From Candidatus Eiseniibacteriota bacterium (lineage in GTDB: Bacteria > Eisenbacteria > RBG-16-71-46), in contig JADJLL010000034.1 in NCBI GenBank assembly GCA_016710095.1, positions 1 through 34,729 of the forward strand: 34,729 bases of DNA, given 5' to 3'. Below the pieces are notes generated by a model. It worked only from the letters and a program-made list of their open reading frames with translations, was not told the origin of the DNA and made no database searches. Shown here piece by piece: positions 17,564 to 28,824 of the stretch. The number at the start of each line of letters is the position of its first letter. The stretch's first letter is position 1. The position numbers were made by a program, and so were the translations under genes.

Positions 17564-18793
17564 ATGCCCCTTCGGCTCCCCGCCTCATCGCGCTTCCGCG
17601 CGCTCGCCCTGCTCACGCTCGGGCTGGCGGCGATCGGCTGCGCCCCGAAGGCGCCCGCGGGTGCTCCGAAGCGCTACCTCGCGATCACGCACTCCGCGCT
17701 CGACCGCGTGTCGTTCTTCGATCTCGACGCACGCCGTATGGTCGGCGTGCTGCCCACGCAGAAGCTTCCGCACGACATGCTCGTCACGCCCGACGGCCGC
17801 ACGCTGTACCTGGTGAACAGCGGCGCGCAGTCGATGTCGGTGTTCGACCTCGGCGCGCCGTCGCTGTGGGCGCAGGCACGCGCGTTCATGACGCGCGACA
17901 CGTCGCACGCGATCGCCGGCGCCGCCCGCCCGCACGCGCTCGCGTCCCGAACGCTCGAAGGTGGCGTCGAACGCCACGCGCTCACCTCTCCCGACTTTCC
18001 CGCGCGCGCCGACAGCGTGCACGCGAGCGTCGGCGCCCGCACGCACACGAGCTGCACGGACTGTCACGACCGCTCGGTCGGCGCCAAGCCGTTCGCGCCG
18101 GTGTTCGTGCGCGAGCGGACCGCGATCCGCCTCGTGCATCTCGCGCAGCGCGAGATCGTCGAGCTCGACGCGGCGACGCTCGCGACGCTGCACCGATGGC
18201 CGCTGCCGATCCCCGAGCACTACTCGCCGATCGAAGCATGGGTGAAGCCCGGCACGGACACGGCGTTCGTCACGTGCCGTGATTCGATCGGCACGGGCCT
18301 GCGCGGCGTTCTCTCCGTCGTCGACCTCGCGAGCGGCCGTGAGATCAAGCGGCTCTCCCCCGGCATCTTTCCCTGGCACGTGCTGCCCACACCCGACGGA
18401 CGGCAGCTCGTCGTGAACAACTTCCAGAGCAGCCGTCTCGCGATCGTGGACCTCGCCACGCTGCAGGTCGTGGACTCGATCACGGTCGAGAACGGCCCCG
18501 CGGGCATGCTCTTCACCGACGGCGGCCGCACGCTGCTCGTGAGCTGCTTCTACACCGGGCGCGTGCTTTCCGTGGACTTCGCCTCGCGCGCCGTGAAGCA
18601 GCGCATGGACGTCGGCAGCAATCCCACCAGCTTGCTCGCCACGCGCGACGGCGCCCGCGTCTGGGTGCTGTGCGGCGGCGAGAGCGCGCTCGAGATGCTC
18701 GACGTGCGTACGGCCAAGATCGTCGAGAAGCACGCACTGCTCTTCGGCGCGTACGCCGTGCAGCCCGTTCCACCCGGAATCGATCCCTCGTAG
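17564..18793 (+). CDS. Lipoprotein with YVTN-type beta-propeller and one c-type haem motif
   Basis: A 409-aa predicted lipoprotein: a signal peptide ending LGLAAIGC places the lipidated Cys at residue 26. The body has YVTN-like propeller blades, seen as LPHDMLVTPDGRTLYLVNSG (68-87), FPWHVLPTPDGRQLVVNNF and GPAGMLFTDGGRTLLVSC. Between early blades is an insert holding CTDCH (C164, C167, H168), a single covalent haem site. Similar lipoproteins with cytochrome inserts occur near electron-transfer or surface-protein genes, but no partner is obvious here. The ATG at 17564 is supported by a GGAAA site and the leader. A further lipoprotein gene follows 50 bases downstream on the same strand. Confidence 0.82.
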   Translation: MPLRLPASSRFRALALLTLGLAAIGCAPKAPAGAPKRYLAITHSALDRVSFFDLDARRMVGVLPTQKLPHDMLVTPDGRTLYLVNSGAQSMSVFDLGAPSLWAQARAFMTRDTSHAIAGAARPHALASRTLEGGVERHALTSPDFPARADSVHASVGARTHTSCTDCHDRSVGAKPFAPVFVRERTAIRLVHLAQREIVELDAATLATLHRWPLPIPEHYSPIEAWVKPGTDTAFVTCRDSIGTGLRGVLSVVDLASGREIKRLSPGIFPWHVLPTPDGRQLVVNNFQSSRLAIVDLATLQVVDSITVENGPAGMLFTDGGRTLLVSCFYTGRVLSVDFASRAVKQRMDVGSNPTSLLATRDGARVWVLCGGESALEMLDVRTAKIVEKHALLFGAYAVQPVPPGIDPS

Positions 18794-18843
18794 CGCCCGT
18801 TCCACCGACCGCCCGCACGGTCCATCCCCGGAAGGTCACCGCC

Positions 18844-20869
18844 ATGATCCGTCGTCACACGCTCACCACGCTCTCCCTCGGCGCCGCCGTGCTCGCCGGA
18901 GCGCTCGCCCTCGCGGGCTGTGGCTCCAAGTCGGGCGGCGTCTCCGGTCCCGGCTCCGGCACCGCCACGCTCACCGGCTTCATCACGCTCGCCGGCACCT
19001 CGGGCACGCCCGTCGCGGGCGCCGTCGTGAAGACCACGAACGGCGACAGCACGGTCACCGACGCCGGCGGACAGTTCACGCTGCGCCTGCCCGCGGGGCA
19101 GGACGTGCGCGTGGATGTCACCAAGTCGAACTACACGCTCAACCAGATGCACGTCTCGCTCGGCGCGAACGAATCGCGCACGGTGTCGGTCGGCCTGCTC
19201 GCCGCGGGCGCCACGGCGCCGATGCCGGTCTCGGGCGGCGGCGCGATCACCGATCCTTCGTCGAAGGCGAAGATCACGTTCCCGCCCAACTTCGTGACGG
19301 GCTCGGGCAACGTGTCGGTGACGATCACGGGCCTCGATCCGACGACCGACCAGATCACCGCGCTTCCGGGCGGACTCACGGCGATCGACGGCACGGGCGC
19401 GACCAAGTTCCTCAAGCCCGTCTCGTTCGCCGAGTACACGGTGCGTGACGCGGCCGGCAACGTGCTGCCGTTCAACCCCGCCGCGGGCGGCGGCGCGAAC
19501 ATCGAGCTGCCGATCCCGGCGTCCTTGCAGGGCCAGCCCGGCTACCAGAACGGCGATCCGATCGAGTGCTACGTCTACGATCCGGCCGACGGCAAGTGGA
19601 AGACGCCCGTGCCCGGCGTGATCGGACCGTCGAGCGTGGACGGACAGCCCGCGATCAAGGCGACCATCTTCCACCTGTCGTGGTACGGCGGTGCGCCCGC
19701 GACGAGCGACGTCGCGTGCGTGCAGGGCACGGTGCGTGATTCGCTCGGACGGCCGCTGTCCGGCGTGAGCGTCGAAGCGTTCCAGGGCGGTCGCGGCACC
19801 ACCGACGCGAACGGCCACTACCAGATCGAAGCGGCGGCGCACAGCAGCGTGCGCATCGTCACGTCGCGCCTCGTGGGCGGCGTGATCCAGACCGCGGCCG
19901 ACACCGTGCAGACGCTCGGCGTGACCGATGCCTGCGTCACGTCGGACCTCGTGCTCCGCACGCGGCGGCCGTCGTTCTCGGTGAGCGCGCAGATGAGCGA
20001 TCTGGACGACGGCGGCGGACCGGTGTCGAACGTGATCGTGTACCTGAAGCTCGGGGACGAAGTGGCAGGCGAGCCCGTCAGCGGCGCGCTCGTGCAGGTG
20101 GGAACCAACGGCACGTGGCACTCGATCGCCGAGGCCGCTCCCGGCACCGGGTACTACGTGGCCTCGCGCGACTTCACGCTCACGCCCGGCGCGCTGTACA
20201 CGCTGCGCGTCGACTTCGGCAACGACGGCACGTTCGACGCGACCGGCCAGGTGCACATGGCGTCGGTCGTGGACGTCACGACTCCCGCCGCCGCTTCGGT
20301 GCAGCCGCGCACGTTCACCGCGGCATGGACCGATCCGGGCGCGGGCGTCTCGGGCTACTCGCCGCAGTACGTCGGCTTCAACAGTCACGTGGACGGCGCG
20401 GGCGACCTCACGCCGCACACGATGTTCCTCACGTCCTCGACCTCGCGCGTGCTCGGCTCCGGTGTCGCGGATCCCGCTGCTGGGCCAGCCCAACCCGCCG
20501 CTGACCGCGGGGCTCTACGAGCTGATGATCGTGTCCTCGGCCGGGCCTTACGGCGTGAGCAGCGGTACGCCGGGCGTCCCCACGGCGCCCAACGTGAGCG
20601 GCGGCGGAACGACCGGCTACTTCTACTCGCACTCGATCACGCCGGAGATCGCGTACAGCTCGAGCGGCTCGGCGACGCGACCGGCCGGCGCGGTGGCGAG
20701 CCGTGCGCGTGCCCACTCGAAGGAGTCGGCCCGCGAGCGGGCGGTGCGTCTCGACCGCGCGTTCCCGACGCGGCTGTCGCACGTGCGGGCGCTGGAACTG
20801 CTCGAGCAGTACCGCGCGAAGCACCGCGCGGCGAGCGGTGCGGCGCGGACGGCGCGCGCTTCACGGTAG
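18844..20869 (+). CDS. Large lipoprotein with carboxypeptidase-regulatory-like domains, one frameshift
   Basis: Predicted surface or periplasmic lipoprotein of about 675 aa. The leader ends LALAGCGS, with the lipid Cys near residue 26. Residues 40-100 form a carboxypeptidase-regulatory-like beta-sandwich (TLTGFITLAGTSGTPVAGAV). A second such domain starts near residue 292 (CVQGTVRDSLGRPLSGVSVE) with DANGHYQIEA. The reading frame shifts at about 20461: removing one G in the run TCCGGTG joins the upstream frame to SRIPLLGQPNPPLTAGLYEL, and the gene length is one base over a multiple of three. The end is a basic, Arg/Ala-rich tail. The start at 18844 has a GGAAGG site. Function unknown. Confidence 0.78.
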
Positions 20870-20881
20870 GCGCAACGAAGG

Positions 20882-20918
20882 AAACGGCCCGGCGCGGAGT
20901 GTTCGCGCCGGGCCGTTT
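20882..20918. terminator. Bidirectional terminator between convergent genes
   Basis: A perfect 15-base inverted repeat (20882-20896 and 20904-20918) with a 7-base loop, A residues on one side and T residues on the other. It lies between the convergent lipoprotein gene and the sheath-like gene and can serve both. Confidence 0.85.
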
Positions 20919-20929
20919 TCGATTCCGCC

Positions 20930-22373
20930 CTACAGGCGCACGATGCGGCGCGTGAGCGTGCGGCCGCCCGACTCGAGCCGCACGAGATAGACACCCGGGG
21001 CGACGGCGGCGCCGGAGTCGTCGCGGCCGTCCCACGCGAGCTCGTGCCGTCCCGTGGCGAACCCGGTGCCGGCGGCGAGCGCTCGCACCGCGCGTCCGCT
21101 CACGTCGTGCACGCGCAGCGTGACGAGGCCGCCCTGCGCGAGCGTGAAGCCGATCGCCGCGCCGGAGCGCACGGGGTTCGGGCGCGGTGTTTCGAGCGCG
21201 AACCGCGCGGCGCCGGGCGCGACGCCCGTGACCGGCGCTCGCGTCTGCTCGATGCGCAACAGGATGAACTCGCTCGCGGTGAGCGGCGCGAACCCGACGA
21301 GCAGCACCGTGCGGCCCGCGGCGAGATCGTCCTCGCTCATCGTGCTCGCGTCGCAGTGCACGAAGTACGACTGCGACGGCGTGGCGCCGGCGAACCAGCC
21401 GCCGAGCCACAGCATGTGCAGGAAGTCGTTCGCGTCCGAAGCGATCTGCGCCCACGTGGCCGCGTCGTTCGGCGCGGCGAGGCACCACGCCGTGCCCGCG
21501 CGCAGCGACGACGTGAGCGAGAACGCCCGGCGCCGCGTGGGGACGTAGCGGTACTCGGTGTTGCTCGCCAGCGTGCGCGCGCCGAAGAACTGCACGCCCT
21601 GGCTCACGAACTCGCGAATGGGATCGATGCCGAGCGCCGTGAGGTCGCTCGACTGCTGCGACGTGAGCGGCGTGCTCACGCCCGACGCCGCGCTCACCGA
21701 ACCCGCGGGCGTCTCCTGCGGCGCGGCATCCGCGATCCGGCCCGCCACGAAGCCGCTCGGCGGCATCGGCGAGGGCGCGCCGGGAATGATGCTCAGCAAC
21801 CACGGAAAGTAGAGCGCGGCGAAACCGTCGGCGGTGGACAGCGCCGCGCGCTGGGCGGTGACGGCGCCGATGCTGGTGGGTGTCTCCGGGTCGAGGATCG
21901 CTATCCGGTCGCCCATGCTTTCGCAGAGCGCGATCGCCGCCGCCTGCACGGGCTGCGACGTCGCGCCGGGAATCGCGACGATGGACGCGGAGACGTCGCG
22001 CAGCGCCTGCAGCCCCGTGCGCGCGCCGGGCGCGCCGCCGTCCACACCGATGATCGCGGCGTCCGAGTCGTCGGCCACGCGCACGATCGTGAGCGAGTAG
22101 CCACCGTTCTCGAAGTAGGCGAGCACGGACGCGTACAGGTACGGGTTCGCGAGGCCGACGGTGCTGCCGCCGAAGTACTGCTCGTACCCGAGCTCGCTGT
22201 AGACCGTGATCGGCGTGTCGAACGGCCCGTCCTGCGCCATGCCGACGAAGGCGGCGTTGCGCTCGTCGAGCAGGTTGATCGTCGCGGACGACGCGCCGGC
22301 GCCGAGCGAAAGCAACGCGAGCGCGAGCAGCAGCGACGGTGCAGAGGCGTCCCGCCCAACCCGGGAGCGTCAT
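20930..22373 (-). CDS. Exported phage-tail-sheath-like protein with FlgD-like C-terminal tail, frameshift in leader
   Basis: About 480 aa. The core matches contractile tail sheath proteins. It opens AAFVGMAQDGPFDTPITVYS and YFENGGYSLTIVRV, continues DVSASIVAIPGATSQPVQAA, then CESMGDRIAILDP and PPSGFVAGRIADAAPQETPA. The C-terminal sheath domain has GVQFFGARTLASNTEYRYV (near 21580), NDAATWAQIASDANDFLHML and GATPSQSYFVHCD. In phages and injection systems this protein polymerises into the contractile sleeve. Two features are not phage-like. The core is preceded by a hydrophobic leader (PSLLLALALLSLGAGASSA), and the last 85 residues form a FlgD-like sorting domain (PRPNPVRSGAAIGFTL, WDGRDDSGAAVAPGVYLVRL). 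The ATG at 22373 has an AAGGA site but reaches the leader only if one G in the run near 22360 is extra; the length is one base over a multiple of three. No tube, baseplate or ATPase genes are nearby. Confidence 0.85.
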
Positions 22374-22468
22374 GTGGCTTCCTTACGATTCCGCGAACGC
22401 GAAGCGCGGCGCGGGGCGAAGAGCATACAGGCCCTCGCCACCGCGCCGCGCCGGGAAAGTCGGGTGGT

Positions 22469-23332
22469 TCAGCGCACCGTGCGGATGTGCCACTGCCTCC
22501 GGCATGCCGAGCCGAACACGCCGATCCCTCCCACCACGCCGCCGTGCAGCTCGGGGTGGTCGCGATACAGGTACTCGTACGCGTTCTGGTCGATCGTGAA
22601 GACACCCACGCGGTACTCCCCGTAGAACGCCATGAGATCGCCGTAGAACCCGAGCCGCCAGCCGCCGCCCGGCGCCGGATCGAGATCGCCGAGATGGAAG
22701 TACGCCATGATGTGGCGCGGCTCGCCGTTGTCGCCGCCGTAGGCGTCGTAGTCGTTCGGATGGGGATCGTCGCTCGGGCTGAACACCATCTCCGCGTTCT
22801 GCCACGGCTCGAGGCAGTACGCGTCGACGTACATGATCTCGTCCGGCCCCGGGCCGCTCACGAACATCGGGAACGAGTCCGGCACCGCCGAGTACTTCAT
22901 CACCGCGGGCGTCTCGCGCGGCCCGCCCGCGATCGTCAGCGCCGAAGGCGTCGTCGTCGTGGCGGTGATCGTCTCGGCGCCGTTCTTCACGACGAGGTGG
23001 TACGTCGTGTGCGCGGCGATCGTGACCGCGGGATTCGCGTAGCGCCCGGGCGCGACCATGCGCAGCGTGTCCACGGTGGACGCGCCGTCCGCCTGCAACA
23101 GCACGATCGCGCCGCTCACCGCGGCCTCGGCCGGATCGTAGGGCTGGTCCACGGGGCGCGTGCGCGTGAGCAGCAGCGCGTTCTGGTTCGTGATCGCCTC
23201 GCCCACGTACAGGTAGCCGAAGAGCACGGTCTTCGGCTCGTAGCTCGGAGCGGTCGGGAGCTTGTCGCAGCTCACGAGTGCGAACGCCGCGAGCGCGGAA
23301 ATCAGGAAAGCGAACTTCCGGAGTGCGCGCAT
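22469..23332 (-). CDS. DUF4249-like lipoprotein, partner of the TonB receptor
   Basis: A 287-aa lipoprotein: the leader ends FALVSCDK, with the lipidated Cys at about residue 22. The body resembles DUF4249 proteins, found beside TonB receptors in Bacteroidota. It begins VLFGYLYVGEAITNQNALLL, includes a beta-sandwich-like APGRYANPAVTIAAHTTYHL, and ends with YEYLYRDHPELHGGVVGGIG followed by VFGSA, the usual close of that family. It starts 2 bases after the stop of the TonB receptor gene, so the two are co-translated and probably form an outer-membrane uptake or surface complex. The family assignment is from recognisable motifs and neighbourhood, not from a search. Confidence 0.72.
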   Translation of the reverse strand: MRALRKFAFLISALAAFALVSCDKLPTAPSYEPKTVLFGYLYVGEAITNQNALLLTRTRPVDQPYDPAEAAVSGAIVLLQADGASTVDTLRMVAPGRYANPAVTIAAHTTYHLVVKNGAETITATTTTPSALTIAGGPRETPAVMKYSAVPDSFPMFVSGPGPDEIMYVDAYCLEPWQNAEMVFSPSDDPHPNDYDAYGGDNGEPRHIMAYFHLGDLDPAPGGGWRLGFYGDLMAFYGEYRVGVFTIDQNAYEYLYRDHPELHGGVVGGIGVFGSACRRQWHIRTVR

Positions 23333-23334
23333 GG

Positions 23335-25585
23335 TCAGAACTCCACTTTCACGTCGAGGGTGGGCAGGAACGGGAGCTGATGCACGTCGTGCACTCGCGC
23401 CGGGTTCTGCGACGTGTCCCAGGAACGCACGTAGACGTTCTTGTGGTTGTAGACGTTCACGATCTGCAGCGTCGGCTCGACCTTCCATTTGCGGATGTGG
23501 AAGCGGCTCGAAATGCTCGCGTCGAGCCGGTGATAGTCGGGCAGCCGCGAGCCGCCCTTGGGCCCTTCGAGCACGACGTCGTACTCGTGGCCGTTCACGT
23601 CGAGCACGGTGTAGCGGCCCGCGGGCAGCGTGAGCGGCTGGCCGGTGCCGTAGCGGAACGTGAAGCTCGTGCCCCAGTGCTTGCCGAGCACGCGGCTCTG
23701 CGACATCACCCACTGATGACGCCGGTCGTACGTCGGCCGGTACGTGTTGCCGAAGTTGTAGCCGCGAATCGTGCGCTTCGCGTCGCCGTACGAGTAGCCC
23801 GACCAGCCCTGCCAGCCGCGCCAGTCGTTGCGCAGGAACACTTCGCCGCCCCACGAACGGCCGTGCCCCGAGCGGAACAGGTCGGACATGCGCGCGTCGG
23901 AGGGCACGATCGAGCGCGTGAACTCCTCGCTGAACTCGACGACGTTCGCGTAGGGCTTGTAGTAGAGCTCGACGCCCAGCTCACCGTGACGGAACGGGCC
24001 GAAGTCGGCGCCGGCGATCCAGTGGTCGGCGCGCCCGGGCGCGAGCGTCTCGTCCACGGGGAACCACATGTCGGCGAAGCTCATGCCTTCGACCGACACG
24101 AGGTTCAGGAACTGGTGGTAGCGCCCGTACGCCGCGTGCACGCGCAGGCGCTCGTTCACCGTGCGCTCGGCGGACAGCCGCGGATCCACCCGCCACCAGT
24201 CGCCCTTGCTGTAGTGGTCGAGCCGCAGCCCCGTCTGCACGCGCCAGTCGTCGGACACGCGCCACGCATCCTGCACGTACGCCGAGCCGTAGGTGCCGCG
24301 GTACGGGAACTCGAGCGGCTCGGCGTTGCCGAACGCCGAGCGGAAGCCGAACTTCAGGCGCTTCGCCTCGAGACCGGCGTCGAGCTTGTGCGCGGCCGAC
24401 GGCGCCCACGACACGTTCTGGCGCAGCGCCAGGTCCTCGACGCTGTTCGTGGAATGAAAGCCGATGTCCTGGAGCACGAAGTCGGAGTTCGAGTCGAAGC
24501 GGCTGTGCCCGAGCACCGTGTGCGAGAACAGCCGCGAGTTGAAGACGTGCGTCCACTGCGCGCCCCACGTGCGGTTGCCCCAGTCGAGTCCGAGGTTGAA
24601 GCCGGGCTCGTCCCAGTTCAGTTCGTCGCGGCCGCTGTAGTAGCTGACGCTCGCGCGGTCGTTCGCGGTCACGTCCCAGTTGAAGCGCGTCTGCACGTCG
24701 TAGAACTGGTACGGCAGGTCGAACTTCATCGCCTTCGCGAGCGCCTCGAGGTGCGTCTGCCGGCCGGACACCATCCACGAGCCGTGCTTCCACGGCCCTT
24801 CGAGCGTGGCGCTCGACGCGATCAGCCCGGTGCGCGCGACGCCCTGGAAGCGCTTCCGGTTGCCGTCGCGATTGTGCACGTCGAGCAGCGACGAGAGCCG
24901 TCCGCCGTACTGCGCCGGGTAGCCGCCCTTCTGCAGGTCCACGTTCTTGACCGCGTCCACGTTGAACGTGCTGAAGAACCCGAACAGGTGGTTCGGGTTG
25001 TAGACGTCGATGTCGTCGAGCAGGATCAGGTTCTGGTCGGCGCTGCCGCCGCGCACGTACAACCCGGCCGAGAAGTCGGAGAGCGTGCTCACGCCGGGCA
25101 GCGCCTGCACGGCGCGGAAGAGATCCGCCTCGCCCACCACGGGCATCTGCCGCAGCTGCGACGTCTCGAGCCGCAGCTTGCCCGGCTCGATACCGGTCTC
25201 GAGCCGCGTCGGCACGACCTCGGTCGTCGCGATCTCGTGCGGCGCGGTCGCGAGTTCCACTGTGACGGTGACCGGCTGCCTCGGTGAGCGTCACCGCGCG
25301 CGACTCCGCGCGGTAGCCGAGGCAGTTGAGCGTGACGGTGACCGGCCCCGCGGGCAGTCCGGTGAGCACGTAGTAGCCGGACTGGTTCGTCTGGGCGCCG
25401 CGCTTGAGCGCGGCGACCTGGACGTTGGCGTAGGGCAGCGCCTCGCCGTTGTCGGCGGCGCGGACGAAGCCGCTGAGCGTGGCGGCGGACGCGGGAGCGC
25501 ACGCAAGACCGGCGACGAGCAGCGCGCAGGCCGGTACCCCGGCGCCGAACAGCGCGGCCGCGCCGGGTGGTCTGTTCCAGAGCAT
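23335..25585 (-). CDS. TonB-dependent outer-membrane receptor with carboxypeptidase-like N-domain, one frameshift
   Basis: About 750 aa, an outer-membrane gated barrel energised by TonB. The leader (to about residue 30) ends ACAPASA. Residues 31-100 form a carboxypeptidase-regulatory-like domain: LSGFVRAADNGEALPYANVQ and TNQSGYYVLTGLPAG. The plug follows, with QLRQMPVVGEADLFRAVQAL, LYVRGGSADQNLILLDDIDV and GGYPAQYGGRLSSLLDV. The rest is a 22-strand-type barrel ending in aromatic VEF. The frame changes near 25277 (about codon 103), between EAAG and VTVTVELATAPHE; the full length is one base over a multiple of three. ATG 25585 has an AGGA site. The DUF4249-like lipoprotein follows after 2 bases and the sheath-like gene after that. 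The cargo is unknown. Confidence 0.88.
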
Positions 25586-25699
25586 GTCGTGGGATTCCTG
25601 AGCAGGGGTTCGGGCGGGGAGCCCGGCGGCAGATTCACCCGCGGGAAGGTCCGAATGCAACCCGCGCGGCGTCAGCGCCGCGCCGTCTACGAACGCGAA

Positions 25700-25723
25700 C
25701 GGCGCCGGGTTGCCCCGGCGCCG
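25700..25723 (-). terminator. Hairpin downstream of icd
   Basis: Arms of about ten bases (25700-25709 and 25713-25723) with a tiny loop, 48 bases past the icd stop codon and ahead of the TonB receptor gene. No T run follows. Confidence 0.5.
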
Positions 25724-25770
25724 CCGCACTTCGCAGATCCTTCGTCGCGGGCCTCGCGGCCCGCCCTGCC

Positions 25771-27050
<1,280 letters not shown>

Positions 27051-27099
27051 GAGTTTCTCCTCGGAAAGCCCGCGATGCGCGCGGGCGAAGTCGGCGGTT

Positions 27100-28824
27100 T
27101 CAACCGGCGTCCGGCCGGAGCCGGCTGGACTGCCGATACGGGAAGATTTCGATCACCTCGCCGCGGTGCACGCGCTCCTGCATGCGGCGCCAGAAGTCGG
27201 CCCGCAGCAGATCGGCGTGGGCGGAGAGGAATGCGGCGAGCAGCTCGCCCCGAAGGCCCAGGAAGGCGCGGAACTCCTCCGGGAAGACGTCGCGCTCGTC
27301 GACAAAGTACCACGGTTCCGCGGCGACTTCCTCGTCACCGCCGGACGCCGTGGGCAGGTCGCGGAAGCGGCATTCGGTGACCAGGCACAGCTCGTCGTAG
27401 TCGTAGAACACGAGCCGTCCGTGCCGCGTGACGCCGAAGTTCTTGAGCAGCATGTCGCCCGGGAAGATGTTCGTCGCCGCGAGGTCCTTGAGCGCCTGCC
27501 CGTAGTCCACGACCGCGTCGCGCGCGGCTTCCGGCGCGGCGGTCTCGAGGAACACGTCGAGCGGGTCGAGCCGGCGTTCGGTGTACAGGTGCGCGATCAC
27601 GACACGGTCGCCCTCGAGCCGCACGGTCTCCGACGTGCTCGTGAGCAGCTCTTCGAGCAGCGTGGGCTCGAAGCGGTCGGCCGGGAACTCGAGGTGCTCG
27701 AAGCGCTGCGCGTCCACGAGGCGGCCGGCGCGGTCGTGGCGATACACGATGTCGTACTTCTCGCGCACCTGCGCGTGCGTGACGGTCTTCGGGAACTCGA
27801 AGCGGTCGCGGATCACCTTGAAGACGACGTCGAAGCCGGGCAGCACGAACACCGCCATGACCATGCCGCGCTTGCCGGGCGCGACCACGAACTTCTCGTC
27901 GGTCGCGTTCAGGTGCGCGAGCAGCGACCGGAACAGCTCCGTCTTGCCGTGACGATGGAAGCCGAGCGAGTTCCACAGGTCGCTCGCGGGCTTGCGCGGC
28001 ATGAGTGCGCGCAGCCAGTCCACCATCTCGCGCGGGTCGTCCACTTCGACGAAGAAGTACGAGCGCGCGAACGAGAACACGACGCTCACGTCCTGCTCGG
28101 TGAAGAGCGCGGCGTCCACGACGACGCGGCCGTCCGGATTGAGCAGCGCGATCACGAGCGGAATCGAACCGTCCTCGGCGTGCAGCCGGCCGACGATGTA
28201 CGCCGCCTTGCCGCGGAAGAACGGCGCGCGCACGACCTCGATCGCGCGCACACGGCCGGGCGTGAGGTGCGGCTTCACGGCCTCGGCGAGCCGCGCGCAG
28301 TCGCCGCCGAGGTCGTCCCACTCGGCGTCGAAGCCCGCGCCGAGCAGCACCTCGCGGAACGCGTCCGCCAGCGCGCCGGTGCGCTCGTACGTGCGCGTGT
28401 GGCTCCACGGGGCGTGGTGCTCGACGGGCGCCGCGACCGACGCGACGAACTCGACGTCCGGCGCCACGCCCACCGTGTGGAACACGCGCCGGACCGCCGA
28501 GTTGAAGAACGTCTCGGCCAGCTCCTCGTCGGGCCGCTCGCCGACGCGCGCCTCGAACGCGGCGCGCACGGCCGTCCACGTGGGCCGGTCGGAGAAGCGC
28601 TCGCCGAGGATGTCGCGCACGCCGGTGAGCGCGCCGTTCACCACGTCGTTGTAGAGATCGAGCCGGCGGCTCGAGTCGCGCTGCGCGGCGTGCCAGTCGC
28701 GGTGCTGGAAGTGCTGCCGCGCCGCGCGCGAGAGCGTGCGGAAGCGGCTGCGATAGCCGAGAAACGCCTCGGCGATGACTTCGGCGGCTTCGTGCGCCAG
28801 CGGTGTGGCGGCGGATCGGTCCAT
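27100..28824 (-). CDS. aceK: Isocitrate dehydrogenase kinase/phosphatase
   Basis: A 574-aa bifunctional enzyme (E. coli AceK is about 578) that phosphorylates and dephosphorylates isocitrate dehydrogenase. This directs isocitrate either into the TCA cycle or to the glyoxylate bypass during growth on acetate. The ATP-binding loop is VVAPGKRGMVMAVFVLPGF (313-331) with the conserved lysine K336 in VFKVIRDRF. The catalytic region includes ATNIFPGDMLLKNFGVTRHG and FYDYDELCLVTECRFRDLP. The N-terminal regulatory domain (about 1-310) is complete. The ATG at 28824 fits the family N-terminus; the ribosome-binding site is weak. It precedes its substrate gene icd by 49 bases. Glyoxylate-bypass genes are not in the window. 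The acetyl-CoA synthetase-like gene at the left edge fits acetate use. Confidence 0.96.
   Translation of the reverse strand: MDRSAATPLAHEAAEVIAEAFLGYRSRFRTLSRAARQHFQHRDWHAAQRDSSRRLDLYNDVVNGALTGVRDILGERFSDRPTWTAVRAAFEARVGERPDEELAETFFNSAVRRVFHTVGVAPDVEFVASVAAPVEHHAPWSHTRTYERTGALADAFREVLLGAGFDAEWDDLGGDCARLAEAVKPHLTPGRVRAIEVVRAPFFRGKAAYIVGRLHAEDGSIPLVIALLNPDGRVVVDAALFTEQDVSVVFSFARSYFFVEVDDPREMVDWLRALMPRKPASDLWNSLGFHRHGKTELFRSLLAHLNATDEKFVVAPGKRGMVMAVFVLPGFDVVFKVIRDRFEFPKTVTHAQVREKYDIVYRHDRAGRLVDAQRFEHLEFPADRFEPTLLEELLTSTSETVRLEGDRVVIAHLYTERRLDPLDVFLETAAPEAARDAVVDYGQALKDLAATNIFPGDMLLKNFGVTRHGRLVFYDYDELCLVTECRFRDLPTASGGDEEVAAEPWYFVDERDVFPEEFRAFLGLRGELLAAFLSAHADLLRADFWRRMQERVHRGEVIEIFPYRQSSRLRPDAG

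Noticed and set aside
18550..20493. A 647-codon minus-strand frame opposite the large lipoprotein
   Set aside because: The product is His/Arg/Ala-rich with no domain; the plus strand has a lipobox, ribosome-binding site and two recognisable domains.
20930..22373. A prophage or contractile injection cluster suggested by the sheath homologue
   Set aside because: No tube, baseplate, tape measure, portal, integrase or AAA ATPase gene is in the window, and the protein has a leader and a sorting tail.
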